Shown here: positions 14,874-24,187 of the stretch, piece after piece
Position numbering within the stretch: the stretch's first letter is position 1
Layout of the letters: each line of letters opens with the position of its first letter
Source of the DNA: Aequorivita soesokkakensis
Lineage (GTDB): Bacteria; Bacteroidota; Bacteroidia; Flavobacteriales; Flavobacteriaceae
Direction: 5' to 3'
Assembly (NCBI RefSeq): GCF_001641085.1
Contig: NZ_LXIE01000002.1
Span: 39,357 to 103,356 of the forward strand
Length of the DNA: 64,000 nucleotides
The notes under the pieces: model-generated
Databases searched by the model: none
Told to the model about the DNA's origin: nothing
The model's input: the letters and a program-made list of their open reading frames with translations, nothing else
Position numbers and translations under genes: made by a program

Positions 14874-16871
14874 ATGAATTTTAAATTAACTACGGAATAT
14901 ACTCCCTCTGGAGACCAACCCCAAGCCATAAAAGCCTTGGTGGAAGGAATAGAAGCCGGAGAAAAATACCAAACCCTATTGGGCGTTACAGGCTCCGGAA
15001 AAACTTTTACCGTGGGCAATGTAGTGCAGCAGGTGCAAAAACCAACCTTGGTGTTGGCGCACAACAAAACCCTTGCGGCGCAGTTGTACACAGAGTTTAA
15101 AAACCTCTTCCCCGAAAACGCGGTGGAGTATTTTGTTTCCTATTACGATTATTACCAGCCCGAAGCGTTTATACCAAGCAGCGGCACTTATATTGAAAAA
15201 GATCTCTCCATAAATGAAGAGATTGAAAAAATGCGGCTTAGCACCACCTCATCCTTACTTTCGGGCAGGAGGGATGTACTTGTGGTTTCTTCGGTTTCCT
15301 GTTTGTACGGTATCGGGAACCCAGCCGAGTTTCAGAAAAACGTAATCAGTTTGGAAAAAGGGCAGATCATCTCCCGCACCAAATTGTTGCACCGTTTGGT
15401 GCAAAGTCTCTATTCCCGTACCGAAGCAGAATTCAACCACGGCCGTTTCCGCATAAAAGGGGATACGGTGGATGTGTTTCCAGGGTATGCAGATGATGCT
15501 TTCAGAATCCACTTCTTTGGCGATGAAATTGAGGAGATTGAAGTCTTTGACCCTTTGAACAACAATATAAAAGCGAAGTACGACAGACTGAATATTTATC
15601 CCGCGAATATGTTCGTAACCTCGCCCGATGTGCTTCAGGGCGCCATCCGAAACATTCAGGATGATTTGGTAAAACAGGTTGATTATTTTAAGGAAATAGG
15701 AAAACATCTGGAGGCCAAACGCCTTGACGAGCGCACCAATTTCGACCTTGAAATGATTCGCGAACTTGGGTATTGTAGCGGGATTGAAAACTATTCGCGC
15801 TATTTGGATCAACGTCTGCCCGGCACGCGCCCGTTCTGTTTGCTGGATTACTTCCCGAAGGATTATTTAATGGTTGTGGATGAAAGCCACGTTTCCATTC
15901 CGCAGGTTGGTGCAATGTACGGCGGCGACCGTTCCCGAAAGGAAAACTTGGTGGAATACGGTTTTCGTTTACCAGCCGCGATGGACAACCGCCCATTAAA
16001 GTTCGAGGAATTTGAAGCCCTGCAAAACCAAGTAATCTACGTAAGCGCCACGCCCGCCGATTACGAACTTGAAAAAAGCGGCGGTGTTTATGTGGAACAG
16101 ATTATTCGTCCCACAGGTTTGCTGGACCCACCAATTGAAGTACGCCCAAGCCTAAACCAGATTGATGATTTGTTGGAGGAAATTCAGCTTCGCATAGAAA
16201 AAGACGAACGCGTTTTGGTTACCACGCTTACCAAAAGAATGGCAGAGGAATTGACCAAATATTTAACCCGAGTACAAATCCGCACCCGCTACATCCACAG
16301 TGATGTGGATACCTTGGAACGCGTGGAGATTATGCAGGATTTGCGTCTTGGTTTGTTTGATGTTTTGGTAGGAGTGAACCTTTTGAGAGAAGGATTGGAC
16401 TTGCCGGAAGTTTCCTTGGTAGCCATTCTCGATGCCGACAAGGAAGGATTTTTGCGAAGCAACCGCTCCCTGACCCAAACCGTTGGTCGTGCTGCCCGGA
16501 ACTTGAATGGAAAGGCGATTATGTATGCCGATAAAATAACCCGCAGTATGCAGGAAACCATTGATAGTACAAATTACAAAAGAGAAAAACAGATTGCTTA
16601 CAATCAAGAGCACGGCATTACGCCAACACAAATCAAAAAGTCTTTTGAAAACTCACTGACAAAATCAAAACAAGCGGCTTACACGTTTGAAAACGCCGAA
16701 AGTCTTGCCGCAGAAGCTGAGGTGGAATATTTAACGAAAGCCCAGATAGAAAAGAAAATCCGCGACACGAGAAAAGCCATGGAAACAGCCGCAAAGGATT
16801 TGGATTTTATGATGGCGGCCAAGTTGCGGGATAAGATTAAAACGTTTCAGAAACAGTTGGAGGAAGTTTAA
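14874..16871 (+). CDS. uvrB: Excinuclease ABC subunit B (UvrB)
   Basis: 665 residues, the normal length. UvrB is the helicase-like damage verifier of nucleotide excision repair, loaded by UvrA and later bound by UvrC. Visible features are the Walker A GVTGSGKT (37-44), YYDYYQPEAFIPSSGTYIEK around the beta-hairpin that probes the DNA, DESHVSIPQ (Walker B region), the C-terminal helicase motifs (LREGLDLPEVSLVAILDADK, QTVGRAARN) and the UVR motif at the end (LDFMMAAKLRDKI) that contacts UvrC. It appears to be monocistronic; simple repeats follow it. Confidence 0.98.
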   Translation: MNFKLTTEYTPSGDQPQAIKALVEGIEAGEKYQTLLGVTGSGKTFTVGNVVQQVQKPTLVLAHNKTLAAQLYTEFKNLFPENAVEYFVSYYDYYQPEAFIPSSGTYIEKDLSINEEIEKMRLSTTSSLLSGRRDVLVVSSVSCLYGIGNPAEFQKNVISLEKGQIISRTKLLHRLVQSLYSRTEAEFNHGRFRIKGDTVDVFPGYADDAFRIHFFGDEIEEIEVFDPLNNNIKAKYDRLNIYPANMFVTSPDVLQGAIRNIQDDLVKQVDYFKEIGKHLEAKRLDERTNFDLEMIRELGYCSGIENYSRYLDQRLPGTRPFCLLDYFPKDYLMVVDESHVSIPQVGAMYGGDRSRKENLVEYGFRLPAAMDNRPLKFEEFEALQNQVIYVSATPADYELEKSGGVYVEQIIRPTGLLDPPIEVRPSLNQIDDLLEEIQLRIEKDERVLVTTLTKRMAEELTKYLTRVQIRTRYIHSDVDTLERVEIMQDLRLGLFDVLVGVNLLREGLDLPEVSLVAILDADKEGFLRSNRSLTQTVGRAARNLNGKAIMYADKITRSMQETIDSTNYKREKQIAYNQEHGITPTQIKKSFENSLTKSKQAAYTFENAESLAAEAEVEYLTKAQIEKKIRDTRKAMETAAKDLDFMMAAKLRDKIKTFQKQLEEV

Positions 16872-17011
16872 GTTCAATTTTCAATGTTCAATGTTCAATT
16901 TTCAATTTTCAATTTTCAATTTTCAATTTTCATTTTTATTAACCTGCAACCTGCAACCTGCAACCTGCAACCTGCAACCTGTAACCTGCAACCTGCAACC
17001 TGCAACCTGAA
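16872..17011. repeat. Two adjoining short-period tandem repeats
   Basis: First comes a stretch of TTCAATTTTCAATG-type words (16874-16935), then about ten copies of the 7-mer CAACCTG (16944-17008) with one variant. Both lie between stop and start codons. Their origin is unknown; similar short-word arrays with other words occur elsewhere in the window. Confidence 0.85.
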
Positions 17012-17061
17012 CCCCCTAATCCCTATTCGCTCTTCGCTAATTCCTAAATCCTAATTTTACA

Positions 17062-17709
17062 ATGCCTTTAACGTACCTTACTGTCCCTATTTTGTATTTT
17101 GCCTGTTATATGTTACCAGCGCAAAACATCAATTTGGACAATAAGATTATTCCCGAAAGCATCAAAAAGGAAGTTATTGAGGCAATTACCTTTTACCCTG
17201 AACTTTACGATACTGCAATAGAATTCAAATTCAAGGACAATATAAAAAAATCAACCATGCAGGCGCAGCCGCGGTTTGCAAGCTTTTTTAAGGCGAAGGA
17301 GAATCGGGAATATGTAATTTTGATCAGCAGAAACATTCAGATTGAAGGTGAGCATTTCACAATGGAAGATATACCTTCCGACGTAAAAGTAGGGTGGATA
17401 GGCCATGAACTTGGTCATATTATGGACTACCGCGATCGCACTAATATGGGGATGCTGATTTTTGGTATAAAGTATTTGCTTTCCCCTTTGCACATTAAGG
17501 AAGTGGAGCGCACGGCAGATACCTATGCCATACAGCACGGAATGGGGGATTATATCTTGACTACGAAAAACTTCATTTTAGAGAACGCCCATCTTTCCGA
17601 AAAATACAAAGAGCGAATCCGTAGGCTCTACATTTCTCCAGAAGAAGTAATGGAGCTCATTAATAAAAATAAAGTGGAAGAGGAACCTGAGATTGTTGGG
17701 GAGGGATAG
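17062..17709 (+). CDS. Zincin metallopeptidase-like protein (HExxH)
   Basis: 215 residues. A hydrophobic leader (residues 1-20) suggests export. HELGH at 115-119 (GWIGHELGHIMDY) supplies two zinc histidines and the catalytic Glu. The later EVERTADTYAIQHG (about 147-160) looks like the downstream Glu/Asp helix of M48-type gluzincins. The substrate is unknown. It is much shorter than integral M48 proteases and has no membrane domain beyond the leader. Confidence 0.75.
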   Translation: MPLTYLTVPILYFACYMLPAQNINLDNKIIPESIKKEVIEAITFYPELYDTAIEFKFKDNIKKSTMQAQPRFASFFKAKENREYVILISRNIQIEGEHFTMEDIPSDVKVGWIGHELGHIMDYRDRTNMGMLIFGIKYLLSPLHIKEVERTADTYAIQHGMGDYILTTKNFILENAHLSEKYKERIRRLYISPEEVMELINKNKVEEEPEIVGEG

Positions 17710-17867
17710 TTGGATTGTTAGATTGTTAGATTGTTGGATTGTTAGATTGTTGGATTGCTGGAAGGCCCTTGACCCTTCGACTGAACTTTGACTATGCTTA
17801 TGGCGACAAGATTTAAAATTTTGTATTTTTCATTACTAATTACTAATTACTCACTACTCACTACTCA
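17710..17867. repeat. Short-period repeats between convergent genes
   Basis: GATTGTTAGATTGTTG-type words (17711-17758) and then ACTAATTACTCACTACTC-type words (17832-17872). The second array runs into the 3' end of the GH3-family gene. No coding sequence or clear hairpin was found. Confidence 0.75.
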
Positions 17868-19394
17868 TTACTCAATTTGAGTTTTCACAAAAGCTTCCCA
17901 TTCCGAAAACTTTTCTTCACCCATTACCTTTTCCATTTTAACCTGTCCGCCTTTCTTTTTGTTTTTGGCATTCCACTCGTGAAAAACAGCTGGATTCACG
18001 GTAGTAACTTTTACACCTTTTAATGCTTTTGAGCGCGCAACTGCGTAATTTTTATTCGCTTCTTTTAAAGCTTCGTCCAATGCATCCGCTATTTCTTTGG
18101 AATTTTTTTTGGACTCAGTTCCCAAATACCAATGATGGTAAAATTCGTCCTCAATTTTGACTGCCGCCAGTGTAAATTCAGGAATCCGAATATCAAATTT
18201 CTCCTCCATTTCACGTAAGGCGACTTCCATTTTGTTCACTGAAAGTTGCGAGCCCACCACATTTAAAAAGAATTTGGTGCGCCCCGTGATTTTTATTTCG
18301 GCCTTTTCAATATCGGTAAAAGCAATGGTATCACCAATCAAATAACGCCAAGCTCCGGAAACGGTGCTGATTATCAAAACGTAATCTGTATCGGGCTCGA
18401 CTTCCGCAAGGGTTAGGGCAGGGGCGTCCTGAGAAAGCGAACCGTCCTCGTTTATATATTCAGGTTTAAAGGGAACGAATTCAAAATAGATTCCGTTATC
18501 GGTCACCAGTTTCATCGAAGTGGTATCGGGCCTATTCTGAAACGCCAAAAATCCTTCCGAAGCCAGATAAGTATCAATCACAATAATGGGATGTGCCAGC
18601 AATTGGTTGAAACTTTTCTCATACGGCTGAAACGCAACGCCACCTGTGGTATAGACTTGCAGGTTTGGCCAGATTTCGTGAATGTTTTTTGCATCGTGAT
18701 ATTCAATTACCTTTTTCATCATCAGTTCCATCCAAGATGGAATTCCGCTCAAGGCGCCAATGTCCCAATTACGGGCATTTTTGGCGATGGTTTCCACTTT
18801 TTGGTCCCAGTCGTCCATTTGCGCAATTTCCTCACCCGGTTTGTAATAACCCCGAAACCAAAACGGAATGTTGCTTGCGCTGATACCGCTTATTTCACCC
18901 TCCAAAAATTGATCTTGTTTCTCTAGATTTGTGCTGCTTCCGAGCATCATAATTTCCTTTTCGTAAAAATCGGAAGGGATTTCGAAATTGGTCAACGCGC
19001 CCACCTGCTTTATTCCCGTGGTTCTTATTGCCTCTATCATTTCATCGGTAACCGGAATTCTTTTTGAGGTTTTTCCCGTGGTGCCACTGCTTCGGGCAAA
19101 ATACGTGGGCGTTCCCGGCCAGCTAATATCCTTTAGACCTTCTTGGGTTTTACACCACCATTCCTTCTCCATTTGGTGGTAATCAAAATAGGGCACTTTT
19201 TCAGAAAATGATTTTTCCAGATCTTCAGATTCCAAGATTTGTGAGAAACCGTAATATTTTCCGAAGGCGGTATCCTTTGCTTTTTCGAGCAGCTGTTTTA
19301 AAACCTCCTTTTGTGATTCAACGGGAGATTTTTCCGAAACGATTGCGCCGCGAAGATCTATCGCTGTTTTTATAATTGAGCCAAGTATTGCCAT
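17868..19394 (-). CDS. GH3 auxin-responsive-promoter family protein (acyl-adenylating)
   Basis: 508 residues. The ATP-binding loop [17 protein letters not shown] (about residue 95) and the later [10 protein letters not shown] and EFVPF blocks match GH3-family proteins, relatives of firefly-luciferase-type adenylating enzymes; plant members join amino acids to hormones. Many Flavobacteriaceae carry one copy, whose substrate is unknown. No partner gene is adjacent; the next gene (rluF-like) is divergent and starts 110 bp away. The start at 19394 is an ATG giving the full N-terminal helix. Confidence 0.85.
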   Translation of the reverse strand: MAILGSIIKTAIDLRGAIVSEKSPVESQKEVLKQLLEKAKDTAFGKYYGFSQILESEDLEKSFSEKVPYFDYHQMEKEWWCKTQEGLKDISWPGTPTYFARSSGTTGKTSKRIPVTDEMIEAIRTTGIKQVGALTNFEIPSDFYEKEIMMLGSSTNLEKQDQFLEGEISGISASNIPFWFRGYYKPGEEIAQMDDWDQKVETIAKNARNWDIGALSGIPSWMELMMKKVIEYHDAKNIHEIWPNLQVYTTGGVAFQPYEKSFNQLLAHPIIVIDTYLASEGFLAFQNRPDTTSMKLVTDNGIYFEFVPFKPEYINEDGSLSQDAPALTLAEVEPDTDYVLIISTVSGAWRYLIGDTIAFTDIEKAEIKITGRTKFFLNVVGSQLSVNKMEVALREMEEKFDIRIPEFTLAAVKIEDEFYHHWYLGTESKKNSKEIADALDEALKEANKNYAVARSKALKGVKVTTVNPAVFHEWNAKNKKKGGQVKMEKVMGEEKFSEWEAFVKTQIE

Positions 19395-19504
19395 TTAAAT
19401 TTTTTTTGAAACTACGATTTTTCATAAAGTTGGAAGGCGCAATTAAATCAATTTTAACCTTTTTCTTTTTGCGCTTCAATAGTGTTATCTTTACCAAAAA
19501 AAGA

Positions 19505-20359
19505 ATGCACCACCCAGACTCAGTACGTTTAAACAAAGCAATTAGCGATAGCGGTTACTGTTCCCGCCGAGAGGCCGATACCTTAATTGAAAAGGGACGC
19601 GTAACCGTGAACGGCGAAAAGAGTGGGCTGGGCGATAGGGTGATGCCCAATGATGAGGTTCGCGTGGACGGAAAACTCATCAAGGAAAATACAGCAGAAG
19701 TATTTATAATGCTAAACAAACCTGTTGGAATTACTTGCACAACCGACACCCGTTTTGATGACAATGTGGTGGATTTTATAAACCATCCCGAACGTATTTT
19801 CCCCGTGGGAAGACTGGATAAGCCCAGTGAAGGCCTTCTTTTATTGACGAATGAAGGCGATATTGTAAACAAGATCCTTCGCGCTGGAAACAAACACGAG
19901 AAAGAATATATCGTAAAAGTTGATAGGCACGTAACGGATGAATTTATAAAACGGATGGGCTCCGGAATTCCTATTTTAGACACGGTTACCAAGCGATGTA
20001 AAGTTGAACGAATAAGCAGGTTTGAGTTTCGAATTATATTAGTGCAGGGTTTAAATAGACAGATTCGCAGAATGTGTGAGTATTTGGGGTATGAAGTGGT
20101 AGCACTGCAACGGGTACGATTAATGAATTTGGAATTGGGGGATTTGCCAGTAGGACAGTGGCGCGACCTTACTCCTGAAGAGCTAAAAACCCTAAGGGAT
20201 TCCGTAAAGGATAGTGACGGTTTGCCTATGGCATACTTAAAGGATGGCCGCCAAAAGGCTGTGGAAACAATAAAACCGGAAAAGAAAAGGCAAGAGGAGC
20301 GGAATTTAAAGAGGGAGCAAAATAGTACTGGAGGACGAAGAAGGAGAGGCCCAAAATAG
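19505..20359 (+). CDS. rluF: 23S rRNA pseudouridine synthase, RluF type
   Basis: From ATG 19505, 284 residues; the long upstream in-frame extension overlaps the GH3 gene and looks non-coding. An N-terminal S4 RNA-binding domain ([18 protein letters not shown]) is followed by the pseudouridine synthase domain with catalytic Asp105 ([19 protein letters not shown]) and the closing [18 protein letters not shown]. RluF modifies U2604 of 23S rRNA; RluB-like relatives are possible. A basic tail ([16 protein letters not shown], then GGRRRRG) is typical of the Bacteroidota members. A hairpin terminator follows. Confidence 0.85.
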   Translation: MHHPDSVRLNKAISDSGYCSRREADTLIEKGRVTVNGEKSGLGDRVMPNDEVRVDGKLIKENTAEVFIMLNKPVGITCTTDTRFDDNVVDFINHPERIFPVGRLDKPSEGLLLLTNEGDIVNKILRAGNKHEKEYIVKVDRHVTDEFIKRMGSGIPILDTVTKRCKVERISRFEFRIILVQGLNRQIRRMCEYLGYEVVALQRVRLMNLELGDLPVGQWRDLTPEELKTLRDSVKDSDGLPMAYLKDGRQKAVETIKPEKKRQEERNLKREQNSTGGRRRRGPK

Positions 20360-20371
20360 TGCCATGAAAAA

Positions 20372-20405
20372 ACCGCGCACCGATTGAGTAGCACGCGGTC
20401 ATTTT
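20372..20405. terminator. Bidirectional terminator between rluF and hsp20
   Basis: ACCGCG and CGCGGT form the stem, with A-rich sequence on the left and a weak T run on the right. It lies between convergent genes. Confidence 0.6.
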
Positions 20406-20432
20406 CAACTAACTAACCAAATTAAATTTCAA

Positions 20433-20864
20433 TTATGAAATCTCAACCATTTTCTTCAATGCTTTCTTTTCTTCCATTTTAGGAAGGGTAACCCGAAGGA
20501 CCCCATTTTCGTAACTGGCCTGAATTTCTTCAGTTTTTATGTTTTCAGGAAGCTTGAAAGTGCGCTCGAAACTGCTGTAATTAAACTCCCTTTTCTTGAA
20601 GTGTGAATCGCTGGTTTCTTCTTTCTTTTCTTCTACCTTTTTTGCAGCTATTTTAAGTGTATCTTCCTCAGCCTCAATGGTAAAATTTTCTTTCTGCAAT
20701 CCCGGTGCAGCCAATTCGACTACAAAATTCGGCAAATTTTCAATAATATTTATCGCTGGAATGCTAAATGTTTCATAATTATTTAGCGCATCCATTCGGT
20801 TCTCCAAAAATAGATTGTCCAAAAGTCCGGGCAACCAAATACTGTTTTTATTAACTGTTTTCAT
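20433..20864 (-). CDS. Small heat-shock protein, Hsp20/alpha-crystallin family
   Basis: 143 residues, the usual size. The alpha-crystallin domain runs from about 40 to 135: NFVVELAAPGLQKENFTIEA near the start, RTFKLPENIKTEEIQASYEN and GVLRVTLPK (the conserved GVL motif) near the end. It acts as an ATP-independent holdase oligomer. The mid-domain insert EEKKEETSDSHFKKREFNYS before the FERTF strand is typical of class A-like bacterial forms. It is monocistronic, with a 208-bp AT-rich spacer upstream. Confidence 0.93.
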   Translation of the reverse strand: MKTVNKNSIWLPGLLDNLFLENRMDALNNYETFSIPAINIIENLPNFVVELAAPGLQKENFTIEAEEDTLKIAAKKVEEKKEETSDSHFKKREFNYSSFERTFKLPENIKTEEIQASYENGVLRVTLPKMEEKKALKKMVEIS

Positions 20865-21072
20865 AACTATATATTGTTTGTGTTATTTTTTAAATTCCCT
20901 ATTACTTATTCAATAACAATTCCAAGTAATAAAACAGGTCATTTTGACCGATTTTTAATTTTTTTAAATGACTTTTTGTCTGGGTTTTGAATATTTATTT
21001 CAACATTTATTTCATTTTTAAGAATAATGACATTTGCATTGATTAATTTTAAAATTGAACTAACTCCCGTTT

Positions 21073-22347
21073 ATGAAAAAACTCTTCATCCGAATTTTTG
21101 ATTTCTTCAATACCATAGAAAGTAAGATTGCCTTTTATCCAACCTTGTTGGCCTTTTCAGGATTTTTGGTAGCGCTTTTAATGATATATTTAGAGCAACA
21201 GGGTATTTCCAGAAAAATTATGGATGTATTCCCTCTATTGATGGTCGAGGATGGAGATACCGCATTGACGGTGTTAAGCGCGTGTTTGGGTGGGCTTATT
21301 TCGTTAATGGTTTTTAGTTTTTCAATGGTGATGCTGCTTTTGAGCCAAGCATCGAATAATTATTCCCCGCGATTGCTTCCTGGATTGATTAGTGATAAGC
21401 GGCACCAATTGATTTTAGGGATTTATTTGGCTACCATTCTCTATAATATCTTTACGCTTTTTTCCATTGAGCCCAGTGAGGATAAATATACGCTTCCGGG
21501 ATTTTCCGTACTCTTGGGGATTGCTTTCACCATTCTTTGCTTGGTTGCTTTTATATATTTCATCCATAATATTTCACAGAGTATTCAGATCAATAATATT
21601 CTTGAAAATATTTTTCACGATGCCGAAAAAAGGCTTCAAAAACTCATAAAATCTGAAGAAAATTCAAACAGGAATTTCCCAAATACTGAAAATTGGCATG
21701 AATACAAAGCTGGTCGCAGTGGCTATTTTCAGAATATTTCAACAAAAAATATTTTGAATATTTGCGACGAGGAAAAAACCAAGATTTACATAACAGTTCC
21801 CAAAGGATTCTTTGTTTTGAAGAACGGAATTTTTATAAAATCTGAAAAGAAGCTTGATGAAAAGGTTGTGGATGCTATTATTTCAAACATTAGTTTCGCA
21901 CGGGGCGAGTTGGTGCAAGACAACTATCTTTTGGCGTTTAAACAGATTACCGAAATTGCCGTAAAAGCAATGTCTCCCGGAATAAACGATCCGGGAACGG
22001 CCATTAACGCTATAGACTATTTGACGGAACTTCTTGCGCTGCGAATGCAAAAAAGGGACAACGGAATAATTGTCCACGACGAAAAGGCGCTGCTGAAAAT
22101 AGCCATTGTTAGTTTTAAGGAAGTTGTATATAATGTGATGGCGTCGCTGCGAACCTATTGCAAGCACGACCCGATTATGGTTGAAAAATTATTGTGGATG
22201 CTGAAATATCTTGAAAGACAACCTACTGCCCAAGAAAATTATCACACTGTTATAAAAGAGGAAATGGAAACATTGTTAAAGCAGGCAAAGAAGGCTTTTG
22301 ACTCTAATAAAGATGTTGTTTCTATTGAGAATATTGCTTCAGACTAA
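21073..22347 (+). CDS. DUF2254 membrane protein
   Basis: 424 residues with four membrane segments in the first 190 (about 20-42, 75-97, 110-130 and 140-168) and a soluble C-terminal half. The second span with its flanks (LISLMVFSFSMVMLLLSQAS, then NYSPRLLPGL) and SPGINDPGTAINAIDYLTEL in the soluble part are signature stretches of DUF2254, a widespread inner-membrane family without a known role. Its last four bases overlap the end of the convergent TerB-like gene. Confidence 0.85.
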   Translation: MKKLFIRIFDFFNTIESKIAFYPTLLAFSGFLVALLMIYLEQQGISRKIMDVFPLLMVEDGDTALTVLSACLGGLISLMVFSFSMVMLLLSQASNNYSPRLLPGLISDKRHQLILGIYLATILYNIFTLFSIEPSEDKYTLPGFSVLLGIAFTILCLVAFIYFIHNISQSIQINNILENIFHDAEKRLQKLIKSEENSNRNFPNTENWHEYKAGRSGYFQNISTKNILNICDEEKTKIYITVPKGFFVLKNGIFIKSEKKLDEKVVDAIISNISFARGELVQDNYLLAFKQITEIAVKAMSPGINDPGTAINAIDYLTELLALRMQKRDNGIIVHDEKALLKIAIVSFKEVVYNVMASLRTYCKHDPIMVEKLLWMLKYLERQPTAQENYHTVIKEEMETLLKQAKKAFDSNKDVVSIENIASD

Positions 22348-22739
22348 TTGTAATAGATTTTGAAGATTTTAAGAAGCTCTTCCGCTGGAACCATTTTATC
22401 TTCGTAGCATTCCATTTTTTTAAGGATTTGGTCGGCAACTATCGGACGGATACCCATTTTCAACCCAAAATTTTTTAAAGCGATTACTTCTTTTTCGTGG
22501 GTTTCATTGTCCACGTTCATCACTAGAATCAATTTGTAGAAATGCGTGATTCGTTCCACTTCAGAATATAAAGGTTTTGAAGGCTGTGGATTCTCAAAAA
22601 GCGCCATCACTTCTTTATTGGAAATGTCCATTCGCTTTGCAATCTTTTGGATAAATTCAACTTCGGAAACGTTTATTTTTCCGTCGGCCATCACCATATT
22701 TATTAAATCACTTAGTAAGGATTTGGGGTTTTTATCCAT
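22344..22739 (-). CDS. TerB-like protein
   Basis: 131 residues, all helical. The N-terminal LLSDLINMVMADGKINVSEV and KIAKRMDI fit the TerB/DjlA-type fold, in which acidic residues after a DGK turn bind metal. There is no tellurite operon around it, so resistance should not be inferred. It lies upstream of nothing on its strand; the sucC terminator sits in front of its start. Confidence 0.7.
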   Translation of the reverse strand: MDKNPKSLLSDLINMVMADGKINVSEVEFIQKIAKRMDISNKEVMALFENPQPSKPLYSEVERITHFYKLILVMNVDNETHEKEVIALKNFGLKMGIRPIVADQILKKMECYEDKMVPAEELLKIFKIYYN

Positions 22740-22750
22740 AATTAAAACTC

Positions 22751-22785
22751 AAAAAAAAGACCCTTGCTAAATGCGAAGGGTCTTT
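22751..22785 (-). terminator. Terminator downstream of sucC
   Basis: AGACCCTT and AAGGGTCT pair around a 10-base loop, and the A run at 22751-22758 reads as a T run on the minus strand. Confidence 0.8.
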
Positions 22786-22802
22786 ATGTAAATTATTAAT
22801 TT

Positions 22803-23993
22803 TTAAGAAAGCACAGCTTTTACTTTATCTGCTGCTTCTTGAAATTCAATAGCGCTTTGTACGTCCAAACCACTGTCGTCAATCAATTTTTTTGCGATGT
22901 CGGCATTGGTTCCCTGCAAACGCACAATGATTGGAATGTGAATAGTTCCCATGTTTTTATAAGCATCAATAACGCCTTGTGCAACACGGTCACAACGAAC
23001 AATTCCACCAAAAATATTTATCAAAATTGCTTTTACGTTCGGGTCTTTCAAGATTAGTTTGAAAGCAGCCTCAACACGCTCGGCATCTGCGGTTCCACCA
23101 ACGTCAAGGAAGTTTGCAGGTTCCCCGCCGGCTTGTTTAATAAGATCCATCGTTGCCATAGCAAGTCCGGCGCCGTTCACCATACAGCCAACGTTTCCGT
23201 CAAGATCTACATAGTTCAAGCCTTTTTCCTTTGCTTCAACCTCTACTGGATTTTCTTCGCGTTTGTCGCGCATTTCCTCATAATTTTTATGACGGAAAAG
23301 TGCGTTATCGTCAATACTTACTTTCGCATCAACCGCGATAATTTTATCATCACTTGTTTTTAAAACTGGATTTATTTCAAAAAGCGAAGAATCAGATTCG
23401 TTGTATGCTTTGTAAAGCGCAGTAACAAATTTTGTCATTTCCTTAAAAGCCTTTCCGCTCAAACCAAGATTGAAAGCAACTCTTCGCGCTTGAAAGCCCA
23501 AAAGACCAACAGCGGGATCTATTTCTTCCGTGAAAATTAAATGTGGAGTTTCTTCGGCAACGGTTTCAATATCCATCCCACCTTCGGTAGAATACATAAT
23601 CATGTTTCTTCCTGTGGAACGGTTTAACAGTACGCTCATATAAAATTCATTTGGCTCGCTGTCGCCAGGATAGTAAACATCTTCGGCAACCAAAACTTGG
23701 TGAACTCTTTTTCCCTCAGCAGAAGTTTGTGGAGTAACAAGGTCCATTCCAATGATTTTTCCTGCAATATCCTCAACTTCCTGTAAATTCTTTGCAAGCT
23801 TTACACCACCACCTTTACCACGGCCGCCGGCGTGAACTTGTGCCTTAATAACATGCCAGCCCGTTCCGGTTTGTTCGGTAAGTTTTTTTGCAGCTTCCAC
23901 GGCCTCTTTTGGGGTGGTTGCCACGATACCGCGTTGTATTTCAACGCCAAAACTGTTTAAAATTTCTTTTCCCTGATATTCGTGTAAATTCAT
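22803..23993 (-). CDS. sucC: Succinyl-CoA synthetase (ADP/GDP-forming) beta subunit
   Basis: From ATG 23993, 396 residues, the standard length; a longer frame starts 14 codons earlier but precedes the invariant MNLHEYQGKEIL opening. The ATP-grasp domain carries KAQVHAGGRGKGGGVKLA. The CoA-ligase domain follows, with GCMVNGAGLAMATMD, FLDVGG and ILINIFGGIVRCD. It couples succinyl-CoA cleavage to nucleotide phosphorylation in the TCA cycle together with SucD, whose gene is not adjacent here; separated sucC and sucD are common in this phylum. Confidence 0.97.
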   Translation of the reverse strand: MNLHEYQGKEILNSFGVEIQRGIVATTPKEAVEAAKKLTEQTGTGWHVIKAQVHAGGRGKGGGVKLAKNLQEVEDIAGKIIGMDLVTPQTSAEGKRVHQVLVAEDVYYPGDSEPNEFYMSVLLNRSTGRNMIMYSTEGGMDIETVAEETPHLIFTEEIDPAVGLLGFQARRVAFNLGLSGKAFKEMTKFVTALYKAYNESDSSLFEINPVLKTSDDKIIAVDAKVSIDDNALFRHKNYEEMRDKREENPVEVEAKEKGLNYVDLDGNVGCMVNGAGLAMATMDLIKQAGGEPANFLDVGGTADAERVEAAFKLILKDPNVKAILINIFGGIVRCDRVAQGVIDAYKNMGTIHIPIIVRLQGTNADIAKKLIDDSGLDVQSAIEFQEAADKVKAVLS

Positions 23994-24023
23994 AGTAGCG
24001 GTTTTGTACTTGTTTATGGATTG

Positions 24024-24031
24024 CAAAAATA
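24024..24031 (-). promoter_or_regulatory. -7 box before sucC
   Basis: On the minus strand this reads TATTTTTG (TAnnTTTG), about 30 bp upstream of the sucC ATG. Confidence 0.5.
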
Positions 24032-24147
24032 ACAAATGTTGCAGGAATGGACTAATGTTTTTTAAGGCATTACTTGTGAAATTTCCAAAGAATTATTGAA
24101 AATGAAAAATTAAGTAATTATTAATGAAGTAATTGCCAAGACATCCC

Positions 24148-24155
24148 TATTTTTG
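24148..24155 (+). promoter_or_regulatory. -7 box before lysA
   Basis: TATTTTTG lies 33 bp before the ATG of lysA, back to back with the sucC box. I saw no lysine-riboswitch-like folding in the short leader. Confidence 0.45.
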
Positions 24156-24187
24156 CGCCTTAATTTTTAAAAATTTATTCAAAAAAG

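Noticed and set aside
16944..17008. CAACCTG array considered as a CRISPR
   Set aside because: The unit is 7 bp with no spacers, so it is a microsatellite.
19555..20394. Long minus-strand frame (279 codons) opposite rluF
   Set aside because: Composition is Ser/Arg-rich with no domain, and the opposite strand encodes a complete pseudouridine synthase; it is a shadow frame.
22344..22739. Tellurite resistance for the TerB-like gene
   Set aside because: No other ter genes are present, and TerB-like folds are widespread in unrelated contexts.
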